Shown here in pieces: positions 17,969-25,458 of a stretch of 32,304 nt of DNA. The notes below the pieces were generated by a model. The model was not told the origin of the DNA. It did no database searches and saw only the letters and a list, made by a program, of their open reading frames with translations. Made by a program: the position numbers and the translations under genes. This stretch comes from Chamaesiphon sp. GL140_3_metabinner_129_sub (lineage in GTDB: Bacteria; Cyanobacteriota; Cyanobacteriia; Cyanobacteriales; Chamaesiphonaceae), in assembly GCA_025358725.1 (NCBI GenBank), contig JANYIT010000220.1, positions 1-32,304 on the forward strand, read 5' to 3'. Position 1 is the stretch's first letter; each line of letters starts with the position of its first letter.

Positions 17969-18907
17969 ATGGGCGAATTTGCATTATTGATTGCAGCAGG
18001 GATTGCAGCAGCGATCTTCAAATCGGGAGTTAGAGTCGATCGAGAATATGAACGGGGCGTGATGTTTCGACTGGGACGCTTTCAAAAAATTCAAGGGCCA
18101 GGGTTGTATTTTACAGTACCAATTATCGACCAAAAAGTCCAAGTAGATATTCGGACAAAAACTGTCGATATTGCACCTCAAGAAGCAGTTACCGCTGATA
18201 GTGTCACGATTAAAATTAATGCTGTCCTTTACTACCGCATTATCGATCCGATGAAGGCAATCAGTCGGGTAGAAAACTATCAGATGGCAGTTTATCAGGC
18301 TTCGATGACCACATTACGGAATATTGTCGGACAACACAACCTTGATGATATGCTCCAAAGTCGCGATAAAATCAATGCGAAAGTGCAGGAAATCGTCGAT
18401 GAAATCACCGAACCGTGGGGGGTGGAGATCGAGCGAGTCGAACTCAAAGATGTCGAAATCCCGATCTCGATGCAACGAGCAATGGCAAAAGAAGCCGAAG
18501 CCGCACGGGAAAAACGCGCCCGACTAATCAAAGCTGAAGCTGAACAGGAAGCCTCCAAGCTCCTGAGTCAAGCCGCTCAACAAATGATGGAAAATCCCGC
18601 TGCATTGGAGTTGCGACGGTTGCAAATGTTGACTGAGATTGGCGCAGAAAATAACACTACGACACTCGTGATGATTCCTTCGGACATTATCAGTTTAGCC
18701 AAAGAATGGTCTACAGCAGCCCAACACAGTAATATTGCCGCTCTTGCTAATCAATTGAATCCAGCGCAGCATGTAGAGCGACTTAATGCGGCTACTTCAG
18801 TCGCGCAACTAAACTTATCTGCACCAGTTGATACTCAACAACCACTGATTAGCCCTAATGAATCAACCACATCGCCACAGGGACAAGGCAATAACAATAT
18901 AACCTAG
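17969..18907 (+). CDS. Slipin / SPFH (band 7) membrane scaffold protein
   Basis: Stomatin-like protein of 312 residues. A short hydrophobic N-terminus (about 4-17) anchors it; the SPFH domain follows with YERGVMFRLGRFQKIQGPGLYFTVPIIDQ (about 28-56), DIRTKTVDI and TADSVTIKINAVLYYRI (about 61-93); then ELKDVEIPISMQRAMAKEAEAAREKRARLIKAEAEQEASKL, a charged coiled coil (about 150-192); and a QLTEIGAEN-like oligomerisation region. The C-terminal 60 residues are polar and low-complexity. Slipins form membrane microdomains and regulate membrane proteases and channels; the preceding S2P protease is a natural partner. Its stop shares a CTAG with the stop of the opposing GTPase gene. Confidence 0.93.
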   Translation: MGEFALLIAAGIAAAIFKSGVRVDREYERGVMFRLGRFQKIQGPGLYFTVPIIDQKVQVDIRTKTVDIAPQEAVTADSVTIKINAVLYYRIIDPMKAISRVENYQMAVYQASMTTLRNIVGQHNLDDMLQSRDKINAKVQEIVDEITEPWGVEIERVELKDVEIPISMQRAMAKEAEAAREKRARLIKAEAEQEASKLLSQAAQQMMENPAALELRRLQMLTEIGAENNTTTLVMIPSDIISLAKEWSTAAQHSNIAALANQLNPAQHVERLNAATSVAQLNLSAPVDTQQPLISPNESTTSPQGQGNNNIT

Positions 18908-19431
18908 CAATTAACCATTGTTTCCACAGCAGTAGTAGATTGCTGATAGTACTCGACTACTGCGAGTAGTGACATGACTACCGATTCTGGATCCTGGGCA
19001 TTGATCAAGATGATTGGTGGTTGTTGTGCTTTGTCTGGATAGCCCAATGCTAGGGCAATCTCTGCGCTACTCCACGCACCGTCACAATCACTGTGCGTAA
19101 TCCCCATCATCATCGGAATCTGCGCCCGCCGATTCATGAAATTCATCATCCGTCGTGCATACTGAAACTCATTCGGTTGATGCGCTGCAATCAGTAACAG
19201 ATAAGCATGGGCGTGTTCAACAGCAATATCCCACATGGGATCGAACCCGATCTGGCTGGGCGTTCCATAGATGTGCAATGCTATCTCATCGTCAAATTGG
19301 AGTGTGCCAAAATCTATATCAGTAGCCTGCTTGTCGGTATCGACAACTTCGATCTCTCTTACCGAACGAATAAAGGTGCTTTTGCCTGCGCCTACTGTTC
19401 CCGTTACGACTAGATTAATAATTTCCATCAT
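18904..19431 (-). CDS. Small GTP-binding protein (MglA/CvnD-like)
   Basis: A 175-residue P-loop protein. The Walker A motif GTVGAGKST lies at 11-19. The G3 position reads HIYGTPSQIGFDPMW, matching the GTPGQxRF form of conservon-type (CvnD) and MglA-like GTPases but with Ser for the second Gly. A GITHSD segment stands in the place of NKxD. These proteins act as polarity or signalling switches, usually with roadblock-domain partners, none of which is seen here. It converges on the slipin gene with a 4-bp overlap. Whether it binds ATP or GTP cannot be told from the sequence. Confidence 0.8.
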   Translation of the reverse strand: MMEIINLVVTGTVGAGKSTFIRSVREIEVVDTDKQATDIDFGTLQFDDEIALHIYGTPSQIGFDPMWDIAVEHAHAYLLLIAAHQPNEFQYARRMMNFMNRRAQIPMMMGITHSDCDGAWSSAEIALALGYPDKAQQPPIILINAQDPESVVMSLLAVVEYYQQSTTAVETMVNC

Positions 19432-19594
19432 TTCTCAACCCTTAATGATTTTAGCTATTGTTCCCACAGAAGCAAAATCTCTAACAATAGGGAGAAAAAA
19501 ACTCAACAATTCAGATCCTGTCAAAAATTCAGACTTCCTAATTCCGATTCCTCAGTTAATATAGGAATGTAAAGTTATCTCGTTTCAGGTATAG

Positions 19595-20221
19595 ATGGAA
19601 TTCCTATCACTAGAGACAATCCAGGAACTGGCAAGTCAATACGGATATCTCGCTGTCTTTGTAGGCATTCTGTTAGAAAATCTAGGGATTCCATTACCTG
19701 GTGAAACCATCACAATTGTGGGTGGCTTTTTGGCTGGGAGTGGCGAACTAAATTATTGGCTCGTCCTCGCATGTGCGGCGATGGGCGCGTTTATCGGCGG
19801 GATTTGTGGCTATTTGATCGGTAAGTATGGCGGCTGGAAACTGATCCTGGCTGGCTCAAAAGTCTTCCGCATCCAGGAAGTGCAGTTAGAAGAGATTAAG
19901 ACCAAATTTAGCGAAAATGCCGTTAAAGCCGTCTTCTTCGGTCGATTTATCGCCTTACTGCGGATTTTTGCGAGTCCGATGGCTGGTGTCGTTGAGATGC
20001 CATTTGGTAAGTTTTTGGCTGTCAATCTGGCTGGAGCAACGGCGTGGGCATCGGTGATGACGACACTTGCTTTTTTCGTAGGGCGTGTCGTCTCGCTCGA
20101 ACAGTTATTAGGTTGGGTGAGCCAGTTTGCTATTCTCGCATTGTTGATCGCGATCGGGTTTATTGTGGTACCGATCTGGTTGGAGTCTCGTGCTGCGGCG
20201 AAAGCAGGCGAGGGGAAGTAG
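19595..20221 (+). CDS. DedA/VTT-domain membrane protein
   Basis: A 208-residue polytopic membrane protein of the DedA (SNARE-associated/VTT) family, implicated in lipid scrambling (undecaprenyl phosphate recycling or phospholipid flip) and in membrane homeostasis. Motifs: YGYLAVFVGILLENLGIPLPGETITIVGGFLAG (about 15-47), which is the first re-entrant segment with E-N-x-G-x-P-x-P-G-E, and FFGRFIALLRIFASPMAGVVEMPFGKF (about 110-136), which is the second with the conserved F-x-R-x-x-x-x-x-R. AGG lies 6 bp before the ATG. A hairpin follows at its stop codon. Confidence 0.93.
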   Translation: MEFLSLETIQELASQYGYLAVFVGILLENLGIPLPGETITIVGGFLAGSGELNYWLVLACAAMGAFIGGICGYLIGKYGGWKLILAGSKVFRIQEVQLEEIKTKFSENAVKAVFFGRFIALLRIFASPMAGVVEMPFGKFLAVNLAGATAWASVMTTLAFFVGRVVSLEQLLGWVSQFAILALLIAIGFIVVPIWLESRAAAKAGEGK

Positions 20222-20245
20222 GGGCAATTCATGACTTGCCCCTAC
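20218..20245. terminator. 10-bp GTAGGGGCAA hairpin at the DedA stop codon
   Basis: Arms 20218-20227 and 20236-20245 are perfectly complementary, with an 8-nt loop. It overlaps the dedA stop codon. It belongs to a GTAGGGGC...GCCCCTAC type that recurs, less perfectly, at 29044-29105 and 30265-30365. Confidence 0.6.
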
Positions 20246-20255
20246 CTCGGTGATT

Positions 20256-20316
20256 GGGGTGCTGCGGAGATCTACCCCACCCTACGGGCACCCCTCCCAA
20301 GGAGGGGATTTTTTAC
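20256..20316. terminator. Dispersed repeat, copy 2, ending in a strong terminator
   Basis: Shares GGGGT, CGGAGATCTACCC and CTACGGGCA with copy 1 at 16175-16253. The end is a 7-bp stem CCCCTCC/GGAGGGG (20291-20297 and 20301-20307, loop CAA) followed by ATTTTTT, a classic intrinsic terminator for dedA. Confidence 0.75.
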
Positions 20317-20362
20317 GCCAGACATGTAGAATTGTTTTTGAAGATCGCAACTGAGAATATCT

Positions 20363-21331
20363 ATGAATTGTCATCAATGCGGGGAAATAGTCACAATAAG
20401 CGATCGATTTTGTGAAGAATGTGGAACAAATCTCGTCGAGACTTCCACCCCCCAGGAGATTGGCAATGGCTGTCAGAAATGTGGTGCAGCACCCACCCAA
20501 ATCGATGCCGACAGGTATTGTATCCAATGTGGATTTCGGCAAGTGGCAATCTCTGATGATTTTGTCGAACTTCAGCCAGCTCCTAATCTAGCTGGAGCAA
20601 GTGATCGCGGGCGTAGGCACCATCAAAATGAAGACGCGATCGCTCTAAAAATAATTGACGCTGACACGTATATCATCGTGGTGTGCGATGGGGTATCTAG
20701 CTCCCAACAGCCCGAACTCGCCTCCCAAGCTGCTGCAACTGCTTGTATTCAGGCAATCGAAATTGGCATCCATCAACATCAAGATGCAGCTACCGCAATT
20801 TGCCAAGGGGTTGCCGCCGCGCTCACAGCAGTTGCGAGTATTCCGATCGATCCTACCTCTTCCATCGATCCATCCTCCACCACGATCGTCACGGCAATCG
20901 TCCATGATCATATTGCTACCATCGGTTGGTTAGGCGATAGTCGTGCCTACTGGATCGCCGCAGACAAATCCCTCCAGCTTACTCAAGATGACTCCTGGAT
21001 GCGCGACGCGATCGAATCAGGAACATTCACCCCCGCCGAAGCCGAAGCATCCCCTTCCGCCCATGCGATCGTTCGTTGGCTCGGTGCAGATGTCGCCGAT
21101 GAAGATAGCACTCCCAACATCACCACTTTTCCCATTCGTAACGCGGGTTATCTCCTCCTCTGTACTGACGGCTTATGGAACTACGCTCCAGATCCTGCCT
21201 ACCTCCACCATCTGATCCAACAATCCCCCAATTCCGACAGCCGATCGATCGCCCGTCACCTAATTAGCTATGCTAATCAACAAGGTGGGCAAGATAATAT
21301 TACTGTGGGCATTCTCTCCACTAGCAACTAG
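20363..21331 (+). CDS. PP2C-type Ser/Thr phosphatase with two N-terminal zinc ribbons
   Basis: A 322-residue metal-dependent protein phosphatase. Two CxxC...CxxC zinc ribbons come first (C3/C6/C17/C20 and C37/C40/C53/C56). The PP2C domain follows with DRGRRHHQNEDA (81-92), VVCDGVSS (107-113), WLGDSRAYW, LCTDGLW and GGQDNITVG (308-316); the Asp residues of the two-metal site are all present. It should remove phosphate from Ser/Thr of partner proteins. The VWA and FHA genes lie downstream in the same orientation, and the FHA protein carries similar zinc ribbons, which suggests a shared assembly. PP2C, VWA and FHA together recall the TerY-P type phosphorylation systems. No kinase is present nearby. 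Confidence 0.92.
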   Translation: MNCHQCGEIVTISDRFCEECGTNLVETSTPQEIGNGCQKCGAAPTQIDADRYCIQCGFRQVAISDDFVELQPAPNLAGASDRGRRHHQNEDAIALKIIDADTYIIVVCDGVSSSQQPELASQAAATACIQAIEIGIHQHQDAATAICQGVAAALTAVASIPIDPTSSIDPSSTTIVTAIVHDHIATIGWLGDSRAYWIAADKSLQLTQDDSWMRDAIESGTFTPAEAEASPSAHAIVRWLGADVADEDSTPNITTFPIRNAGYLLLCTDGLWNYAPDPAYLHHLIQQSPNSDSRSIARHLISYANQQGGQDNITVGILSTSN

Positions 21332-21460
21332 TGAATTTTTGGATATTGATCGATCGCATCTCCACCCAATCCTTGGTAGCACGAAACCCAACAGCAGCAA
21401 GATCGACTTACAAAATTGTTGAGTTTCACGTTAATTAGTCAGTGATAGCCGTTGGCGACA

Positions 21461-21506
21461 CTAAAACCCAACCTAAAGCCTAAAACCCAAAGCCCAAAAC
21501 CTAACT
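21461..21506. repeat. Degenerate heptamer array (CCTAAAG-type) abutting the VWA start codon
   Basis: Units CCTAAAG, CCTAAAA, CCCAAAG, CCCAAAA and CCTAACT are in register from 21472; related sequence begins at 21461. The array ends one base before the ATG at 21508. It contains no Shine-Dalgarno-like purine run at the proper spacing. Confidence 0.85.
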
Positions 21507-21507
21507 T

Positions 21508-22776
21508 ATGTTTATCGCAGAAGTCTTCCAAAATCCCTACCTTCCCCAAGGTGCGAAAGAAGTAAACGCTATCATGACAATTACCACCAATGGTAATGAT
21601 GGAGTAGCTATTGCAGCACCCAAAAGTCAACGTTTATTCGGCATTATTTGCGATACATCTGGCTCAATGGGTGGAGCAAAGATGATTGCAGCTAAAGAAG
21701 CGATCATTCAAATCATTAATCTCCTGCCTACCGAAGCAGCATTTTTTGTGATTACCGGATCGAGTCGAGCAAAATTATTAGTCCCACTAGTAAATGCTGT
21801 ACCTGAAAATAAACTGCGAGCAATTTCCCAGGTAAAAGAAATTAGTGCCAACGGGGGAACAGTGATGTCGAGCTGGCTGCATCCTGCTTTAGGTGAATTT
21901 AATAAAATGCCCCAAGCAATTTGTCAAGCCTTATTACTCACTGATGGACAAAACGATCCTAGTGATGAGCAGGATTTAACTCGAACTCTAGCTGCCTGTG
22001 AAGGTAGATTTCAGTGTGATTGTCGTGGCGTAGGTACAGATTGGCGCGTAGCTGAATTGCAACAAATTGCTACAAGATTATTAGGTACGACTGATATTAT
22101 TTCTTCACCCGATCGCATTGCCGCTGACTTTCAAGAAATACTTACCAAAGCAATGGGAAAAACTGTTAGTGATGTTAGTCTGAGGCTCTGGACTCCGGTA
22201 GGTGCAAAGGTGTTATTTTGCAAACAAGTAAGTCCAGAAATCGTCGATGTTACCAGTCGCGCCAAAGTCGTGAGTGAAAGAATTGTAGACTATCCTACAG
22301 GTGCTTGGGGGAGTAATGAATCTCGCGATTATCATTTCTGTATCCAGATTAATGCTGGGAATATTGGTGATGAAATGTTAGCTGGAAGAGCGAGTTTGAT
22401 TACGCAGACGAATGGACAAGAAACCAAAATTACTGAAGCAAAAATCCTCGCCACTTGGACAGAAGATGAAGCCAAAACAGCTAAGATCGATCGACGAGTT
22501 GCTCACTATACCGGACAAGCAGAACTCAGTCAATTTATTCAAGAAGGTTTAGAAGCCAAAGCGCAAGGCAATATTGACGTAGCCACAGCAAAATTAGGTA
22601 AAGCCGTCAAACTTGCTCACGATTCTGGTAACGAAGCCACAGCCAAACTCCTACGCTCTGTCGTCGATGTCGAAGATGCCGCCGCTGGTACCGTCAGAAT
22701 CAAACGCACCGTAGCCAAAGAAGATGAAATGATGCTAGAGACTCGATCGACCAAAACCGCTAGAATTCAGAAGTAG
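21508..22776 (+). CDS. VWA-domain protein with intact MIDAS (TerY-like partner)
   Basis: A 422-residue cytosolic protein. The VWA domain spans about 42-220: MIDAS DTSGS (49-53), Thr118 in SANGGTVMSSW and Asp146 in LLTDGQND make a complete metal-dependent ligand site. A middle beta-rich region (about 225-335) and a helical C-terminus with QAELSQFIQEGLEAKAQGNIDVATAKLGKAVKLAHDSGNEATAKLL (about 340-395), resembling a TPR-like or helical bundle, follow. VWA proteins of this kind serve as adaptors in Ter-type and kinase/phosphatase systems. The leader is a heptamer array with no clear ribosome site. Substrate and partners are inferred from context. Confidence 0.88.
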   Translation: MFIAEVFQNPYLPQGAKEVNAIMTITTNGNDGVAIAAPKSQRLFGIICDTSGSMGGAKMIAAKEAIIQIINLLPTEAAFFVITGSSRAKLLVPLVNAVPENKLRAISQVKEISANGGTVMSSWLHPALGEFNKMPQAICQALLLTDGQNDPSDEQDLTRTLAACEGRFQCDCRGVGTDWRVAELQQIATRLLGTTDIISSPDRIAADFQEILTKAMGKTVSDVSLRLWTPVGAKVLFCKQVSPEIVDVTSRAKVVSERIVDYPTGAWGSNESRDYHFCIQINAGNIGDEMLAGRASLITQTNGQETKITEAKILATWTEDEAKTAKIDRRVAHYTGQAELSQFIQEGLEAKAQGNIDVATAKLGKAVKLAHDSGNEATAKLLRSVVDVEDAAAGTVRIKRTVAKEDEMMLETRSTKTARIQK

Positions 22777-22779
22777 GGG

Positions 22780-22805
22780 TTAGGCTTTAGACTTTAGACT
22801 TTAGG
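22780..22805. repeat. Heptamer array (CTTTAGA/CTTTAGG)
   Basis: About three tandem CTTTAGR units directly after the VWA gene. This is the reverse complement of the CCTAAAG heptamer seen in rnpB and before the VWA gene. Confidence 0.85.
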
Positions 22806-22816
22806 GCGTTTTTATT

Positions 22817-22886
22817 CCCATCTCCCAACTCCCATCTCCCATCTCCCATCTCCCATCTCCCATCTCCCATCTCCCATCTCCCATCT
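22817..22886. repeat. Heptamer array (CCCATCT)10 abutting the FHA start codon
   Basis: Ten tandem heptamers, nine CCCATCT and one CCCAACT, ending one base before the ATG at 22888. The entire 70-nt leader contains no G, so no Shine-Dalgarno pairing is possible there. Confidence 0.97.
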
Positions 22887-22887
22887 C

Positions 22888-23601
22888 ATGTATATTTGTC
22901 CAAAAAATCATAATTCAACAGAAGCCGATTTTTGCTCTGAGTGTGGGGCAAAAATTATGGGATTGGGGGTAGCCGAACTTAACTCAAATCCACTCAATCC
23001 ACAGATTTCGACCACATCAACATCTGTTTCAGCCCAACCTTGTCCCGATTGCAGTACACTTCATGAGGCAGATAGCGGCAGTTTTTGTGAGATTTGTGGT
23101 TACAATTTTCTTACTGGTACTCAAGGGGGAGATCCCTTGTCTGTTTTTCCACCACCAGTCAAGTCACCAGCCAATATTGCCACTGCACCAACTCGGCTAC
23201 CAAACAGCTCTGTTAGTGCGCCAATTTCCTTGCCTAGTAACGTTAGCCAATGGCAGATGATCATCTCGATCGATCCGAGTTTAGCCACCCCTGACAGCCC
23301 CACAGCCCCCGTACAAGCTCCAATTACCATTCAATTAAACCAGGGTACAAATCTGATCGGACGTACCAGTCAAGCGCGTGCTATTAATCCTGAAATTCCG
23401 CTAGATTTGGATGATGCTGTCTCCTCTCGTCACGCTATTCTCACTCTCCACCCCGATGGCTCTCTAGTGCTCAGAGATATCGGCTCATCAAATGGCACAC
23501 TCGTAAATGGTAAGGAGATCGCCATTATGGCAGATATTTTGATCTCCAGAGGCGATCAAATCACCCTCGGACATTGGACGAGAATTCAGGTAAATAAATA
23601 A
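22888..23601 (+). CDS. FHA-domain phosphothreonine-binding protein with two zinc ribbons
   Basis: A 237-residue protein. Two N-terminal zinc ribbons (C4 to C19 region, with NH...C16xxC19; and C52/C55/C67/C70), a Pro/Ser-rich linker (about 82-122), then a C-terminal FHA domain (about 145-235) with the phosphopeptide-binding residues GR (158-159), SSRH (179-182), and [10 protein letters not shown] (199-208). It should dock on phosphothreonine peptides made by a kinase elsewhere. The start is fixed by the zinc ribbon, since Met1 is 3 residues before C4. It follows the VWA gene by 111 bp of repeats and ends in a strong terminator. Confidence 0.92.
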   Translation: MYICPKNHNSTEADFCSECGAKIMGLGVAELNSNPLNPQISTTSTSVSAQPCPDCSTLHEADSGSFCEICGYNFLTGTQGGDPLSVFPPPVKSPANIATAPTRLPNSSVSAPISLPSNVSQWQMIISIDPSLATPDSPTAPVQAPITIQLNQGTNLIGRTSQARAINPEIPLDLDDAVSSRHAILTLHPDGSLVLRDIGSSNGTLVNGKEIAIMADILISRGDQITLGHWTRIQVNK

Positions 23602-23602
23602 C

Positions 23603-23640
23603 TTAAACCCCGATCGAAACTAATCTCGATCGGGGTTTAA
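23603..23640. terminator. 15-bp bidirectional terminator between the FHA gene and ssrA
   Basis: Perfect arms 23603-23617 and 23626-23640 with an 8-nt loop. Arm ends are AAA/TTT-rich, so it can act on both strands: after the FHA gene on + and after the tmRNA 3' end (23649) on -. Confidence 0.85.
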
Positions 23641-23648
23641 TCATAAGA

Positions 23649-24044
23649 TGGAGCTGGGCAGAGTCGAACTGCCGTCCGCCCTGGGTATTCACTTTCCGCT
23701 CATTCACAGGTATAGTCTATCTAATCCTCAAGACGGGAGTGACCAATTATCCCAGGTCGCAGGATTCTCTGATGAATCTTAGCTATCTAACCTACCAGAG
23801 ACGGTTGAATAGAGCATCCGTTGAGGGTTATCTATAGTAATTAACGGAGTCATACTATAAATGCTCGAACTTAGAAATTAATCTTAAGCGTTTTTTTAAG
23901 CAGCTACAGGAGCGGCTTTACGAGCGAAAGGTACAATGTTGTTTGCATCTATATTTATTTGAGCCGATATTAACGAGAGTGGACTCCCTCTCGACCTGAA
24001 TCACAGTGCAGCTTTCGCCAACACGTCGAAACCTTTACAGCCCC
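23649..24044 (-). ncRNA. ssrA: tmRNA (tag ANNIVPFARKAAPVAA)
   Basis: Transfer-messenger RNA that frees stalled ribosomes and tags the nascent chain for proteolysis. Ends pair as a tRNA-like acceptor stem: 5' GGGGCTG (24044 down) with CAGCTCC plus discriminator A (ending 23649). The 3' half has GGCAGTTCGACTCTGCC, the T-arm. CCA is not encoded. The tag frame runs 23946 down to 23896 (GCA resume codon to TAA) and reads ANNIVPFARKAAPVAA, a typical cyanobacterial tag with a hydrophobic Val-Ala-Ala end. One-piece, standard arrangement. Confidence 0.97.
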
Positions 24045-24054
24045 AAGTTTCTTT

Positions 24055-24083
24055 ATTATATGGTATTTTGCGGGAATTGTCAG
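24055..24083 (-). promoter_or_regulatory. Sigma70-type promoter of ssrA
   Basis: On the minus strand CTGACA (24083-24078), a 17-bp spacer and TATAAT (24060-24055) precede the tmRNA 5' end by 10 bp. Near-consensus spacing and hexamers, as expected for an abundant RNA. Confidence 0.85.
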
Positions 24084-24092
24084 GGGAGGGGG

Positions 24093-24127
24093 CTTTAGGT
24101 TTTAGGCTTTAGGCTTTAGGCTTTAGG
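24093..24127. repeat. Heptamer array (CTTTAGG)5
   Basis: Five tandem units (four CTTTAGG and one TTTTAGG), 24 bp before the lipid-A-disaccharide-synthase-related gene and just upstream of the ssrA promoter on the other strand. Confidence 0.95.
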
Positions 24128-24151
24128 AAGAAACTCCCAATTCCTAACTCA

Positions 24152-25426
24152 ATGAAATTACTCTGTATCAGCAATGGACATGGTGAAGATGCAATCGCAT
24201 TACCCGTCTTACAAGAATTGCGAAAACTGTCCCCATCCACCGAAATAGTCACATTGCCAATCGTGGGGGTGGGCAAGGCTTATAGTAGTAATGATTTCTC
24301 GATCGTTGGGAATGTCCAGACGATGCCATCGGGAGGATTTCTGAATCAGGATCATCGTCAATTGGTGCGGGATCTACGGGGTGGATTAGTGGGATTGACG
24401 ATCGACCAAATTCGGACTGTCCGCAATTGGGGGAAATCTGGTGGTAAAATTCTGGCAGTCGGCGATATTGTGCCGCTATTATTTGCGTGGTTGAGTGGGG
24501 CTGATTATGCCTTTATCGGTACGGCGAAATCAGAATACTATCTTCGGGATAGTCAGGGACAAATTTTAGCATCACAGCGCGATTCGATCGAGGTTAAAAC
24601 CGGATCTTATTATTTTCCGTGGGAACGTTGGTTATTGAGTCGGAGTAGGTGTAAAGCGGTGTTTCCGCGCGATAAATTGACGGCTGAAATTCTCCTACAG
24701 CATCAGATTCCCGCTTTCGATCTCGGCAATCCAATGACGGATGGAGTTTCGACAAGTCCGAATACACCCATATTTTACCAACCTCAGTCAGCCAAACGCG
24801 AACTAGCCCGCCCTCTCATTGTCACATTACTCCCTGGCTCTCGTCCGCCGGAAGCTTATGCTAATTGGGCACAAATACTGATCGCTGTAGGTAGTCTAAT
24901 TCCAGTCTTGCAGCAGCGTGAAATCATCTGTCTAGCTGCAATTACTCCGACACTAGATTTGGATATCTTACAGGGCAATTTGGGCGAGTTAAGTTGGATA
25001 CAATTGGTTAATCCTGACAGCGATTTAACTACTCTCATTACCGATGAGCAGGCGATTTATTATCGACGAGATCATGTAACGATCGTGATTAGTACTCAAG
25101 CTTATCGACAGTGTATGCAGAAAGGAGACTGCGCGATCGCGATGGCGGGTACAGCGACGGAACAATTTATCGGTTTGGGTAAGCCTGCATTTACGATTCC
25201 AGGTGCTGGCCCTCAGTTTACCCCAGGTTTTGCCGCAGCTCAAACGCGACTATTGGGTGAGTCGGTAATTTTGGTTGCTCAGGCGCAAGCTGTGGGGGTG
25301 GAGATGCAGAGATTATTACAGCAGCCAGATCGATTACAATCGATCGCACGGAATGGCTTATTACGAATGGGTACTCCTGGTGCGGCGAGACGGATTGCTG
25401 AATGTTTGATGGAGGTAATCGGTTAA
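24152..25426 (+). CDS. Lipid-A-disaccharide-synthase-related glycosyltransferase-like protein, paralogue 1
   Basis: A 424-residue protein of the cyanobacterial family that is distantly related to LpxB (GT-B fold). Motifs: SNGHGEDAIALPVL (7-20), PIVGVGKAY, MPSGGF, LAVGDIVPLLFAWLSG, LLPGSRPPEAYANW, and the C-terminal MAGTATEQFIGLGKPAFTIPGAGPQFTPGFAAAQTRLLG (about 330-370), which corresponds to the nucleotide-sugar binding end. True LpxB makes the lipid A disaccharide; whether this paralogue uses that substrate is unknown. A second member at 27761-28999 shares every motif listed, and an ABC exporter sits between. Confidence 0.85.
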   Translation: MKLLCISNGHGEDAIALPVLQELRKLSPSTEIVTLPIVGVGKAYSSNDFSIVGNVQTMPSGGFLNQDHRQLVRDLRGGLVGLTIDQIRTVRNWGKSGGKILAVGDIVPLLFAWLSGADYAFIGTAKSEYYLRDSQGQILASQRDSIEVKTGSYYFPWERWLLSRSRCKAVFPRDKLTAEILLQHQIPAFDLGNPMTDGVSTSPNTPIFYQPQSAKRELARPLIVTLLPGSRPPEAYANWAQILIAVGSLIPVLQQREIICLAAITPTLDLDILQGNLGELSWIQLVNPDSDLTTLITDEQAIYYRRDHVTIVISTQAYRQCMQKGDCAIAMAGTATEQFIGLGKPAFTIPGAGPQFTPGFAAAQTRLLGESVILVAQAQAVGVEMQRLLQQPDRLQSIARNGLLRMGTPGAARRIAECLMEVIG

Positions 25427-25458
25427 TTAGTTACAATATCCTAGAGCAGGGAGGATGA

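Noticed and set aside
19810-20232. Open frame of 140 codons on - strand inside dedA
   Set aside because: Antisense to conserved membrane helices; the long frame comes from codon-bias complement.
22817-22886. Repeat array resembling CRISPR
   Set aside because: Units are 7 bp, without spacers. It is a tandem heptamer array, not a CRISPR.
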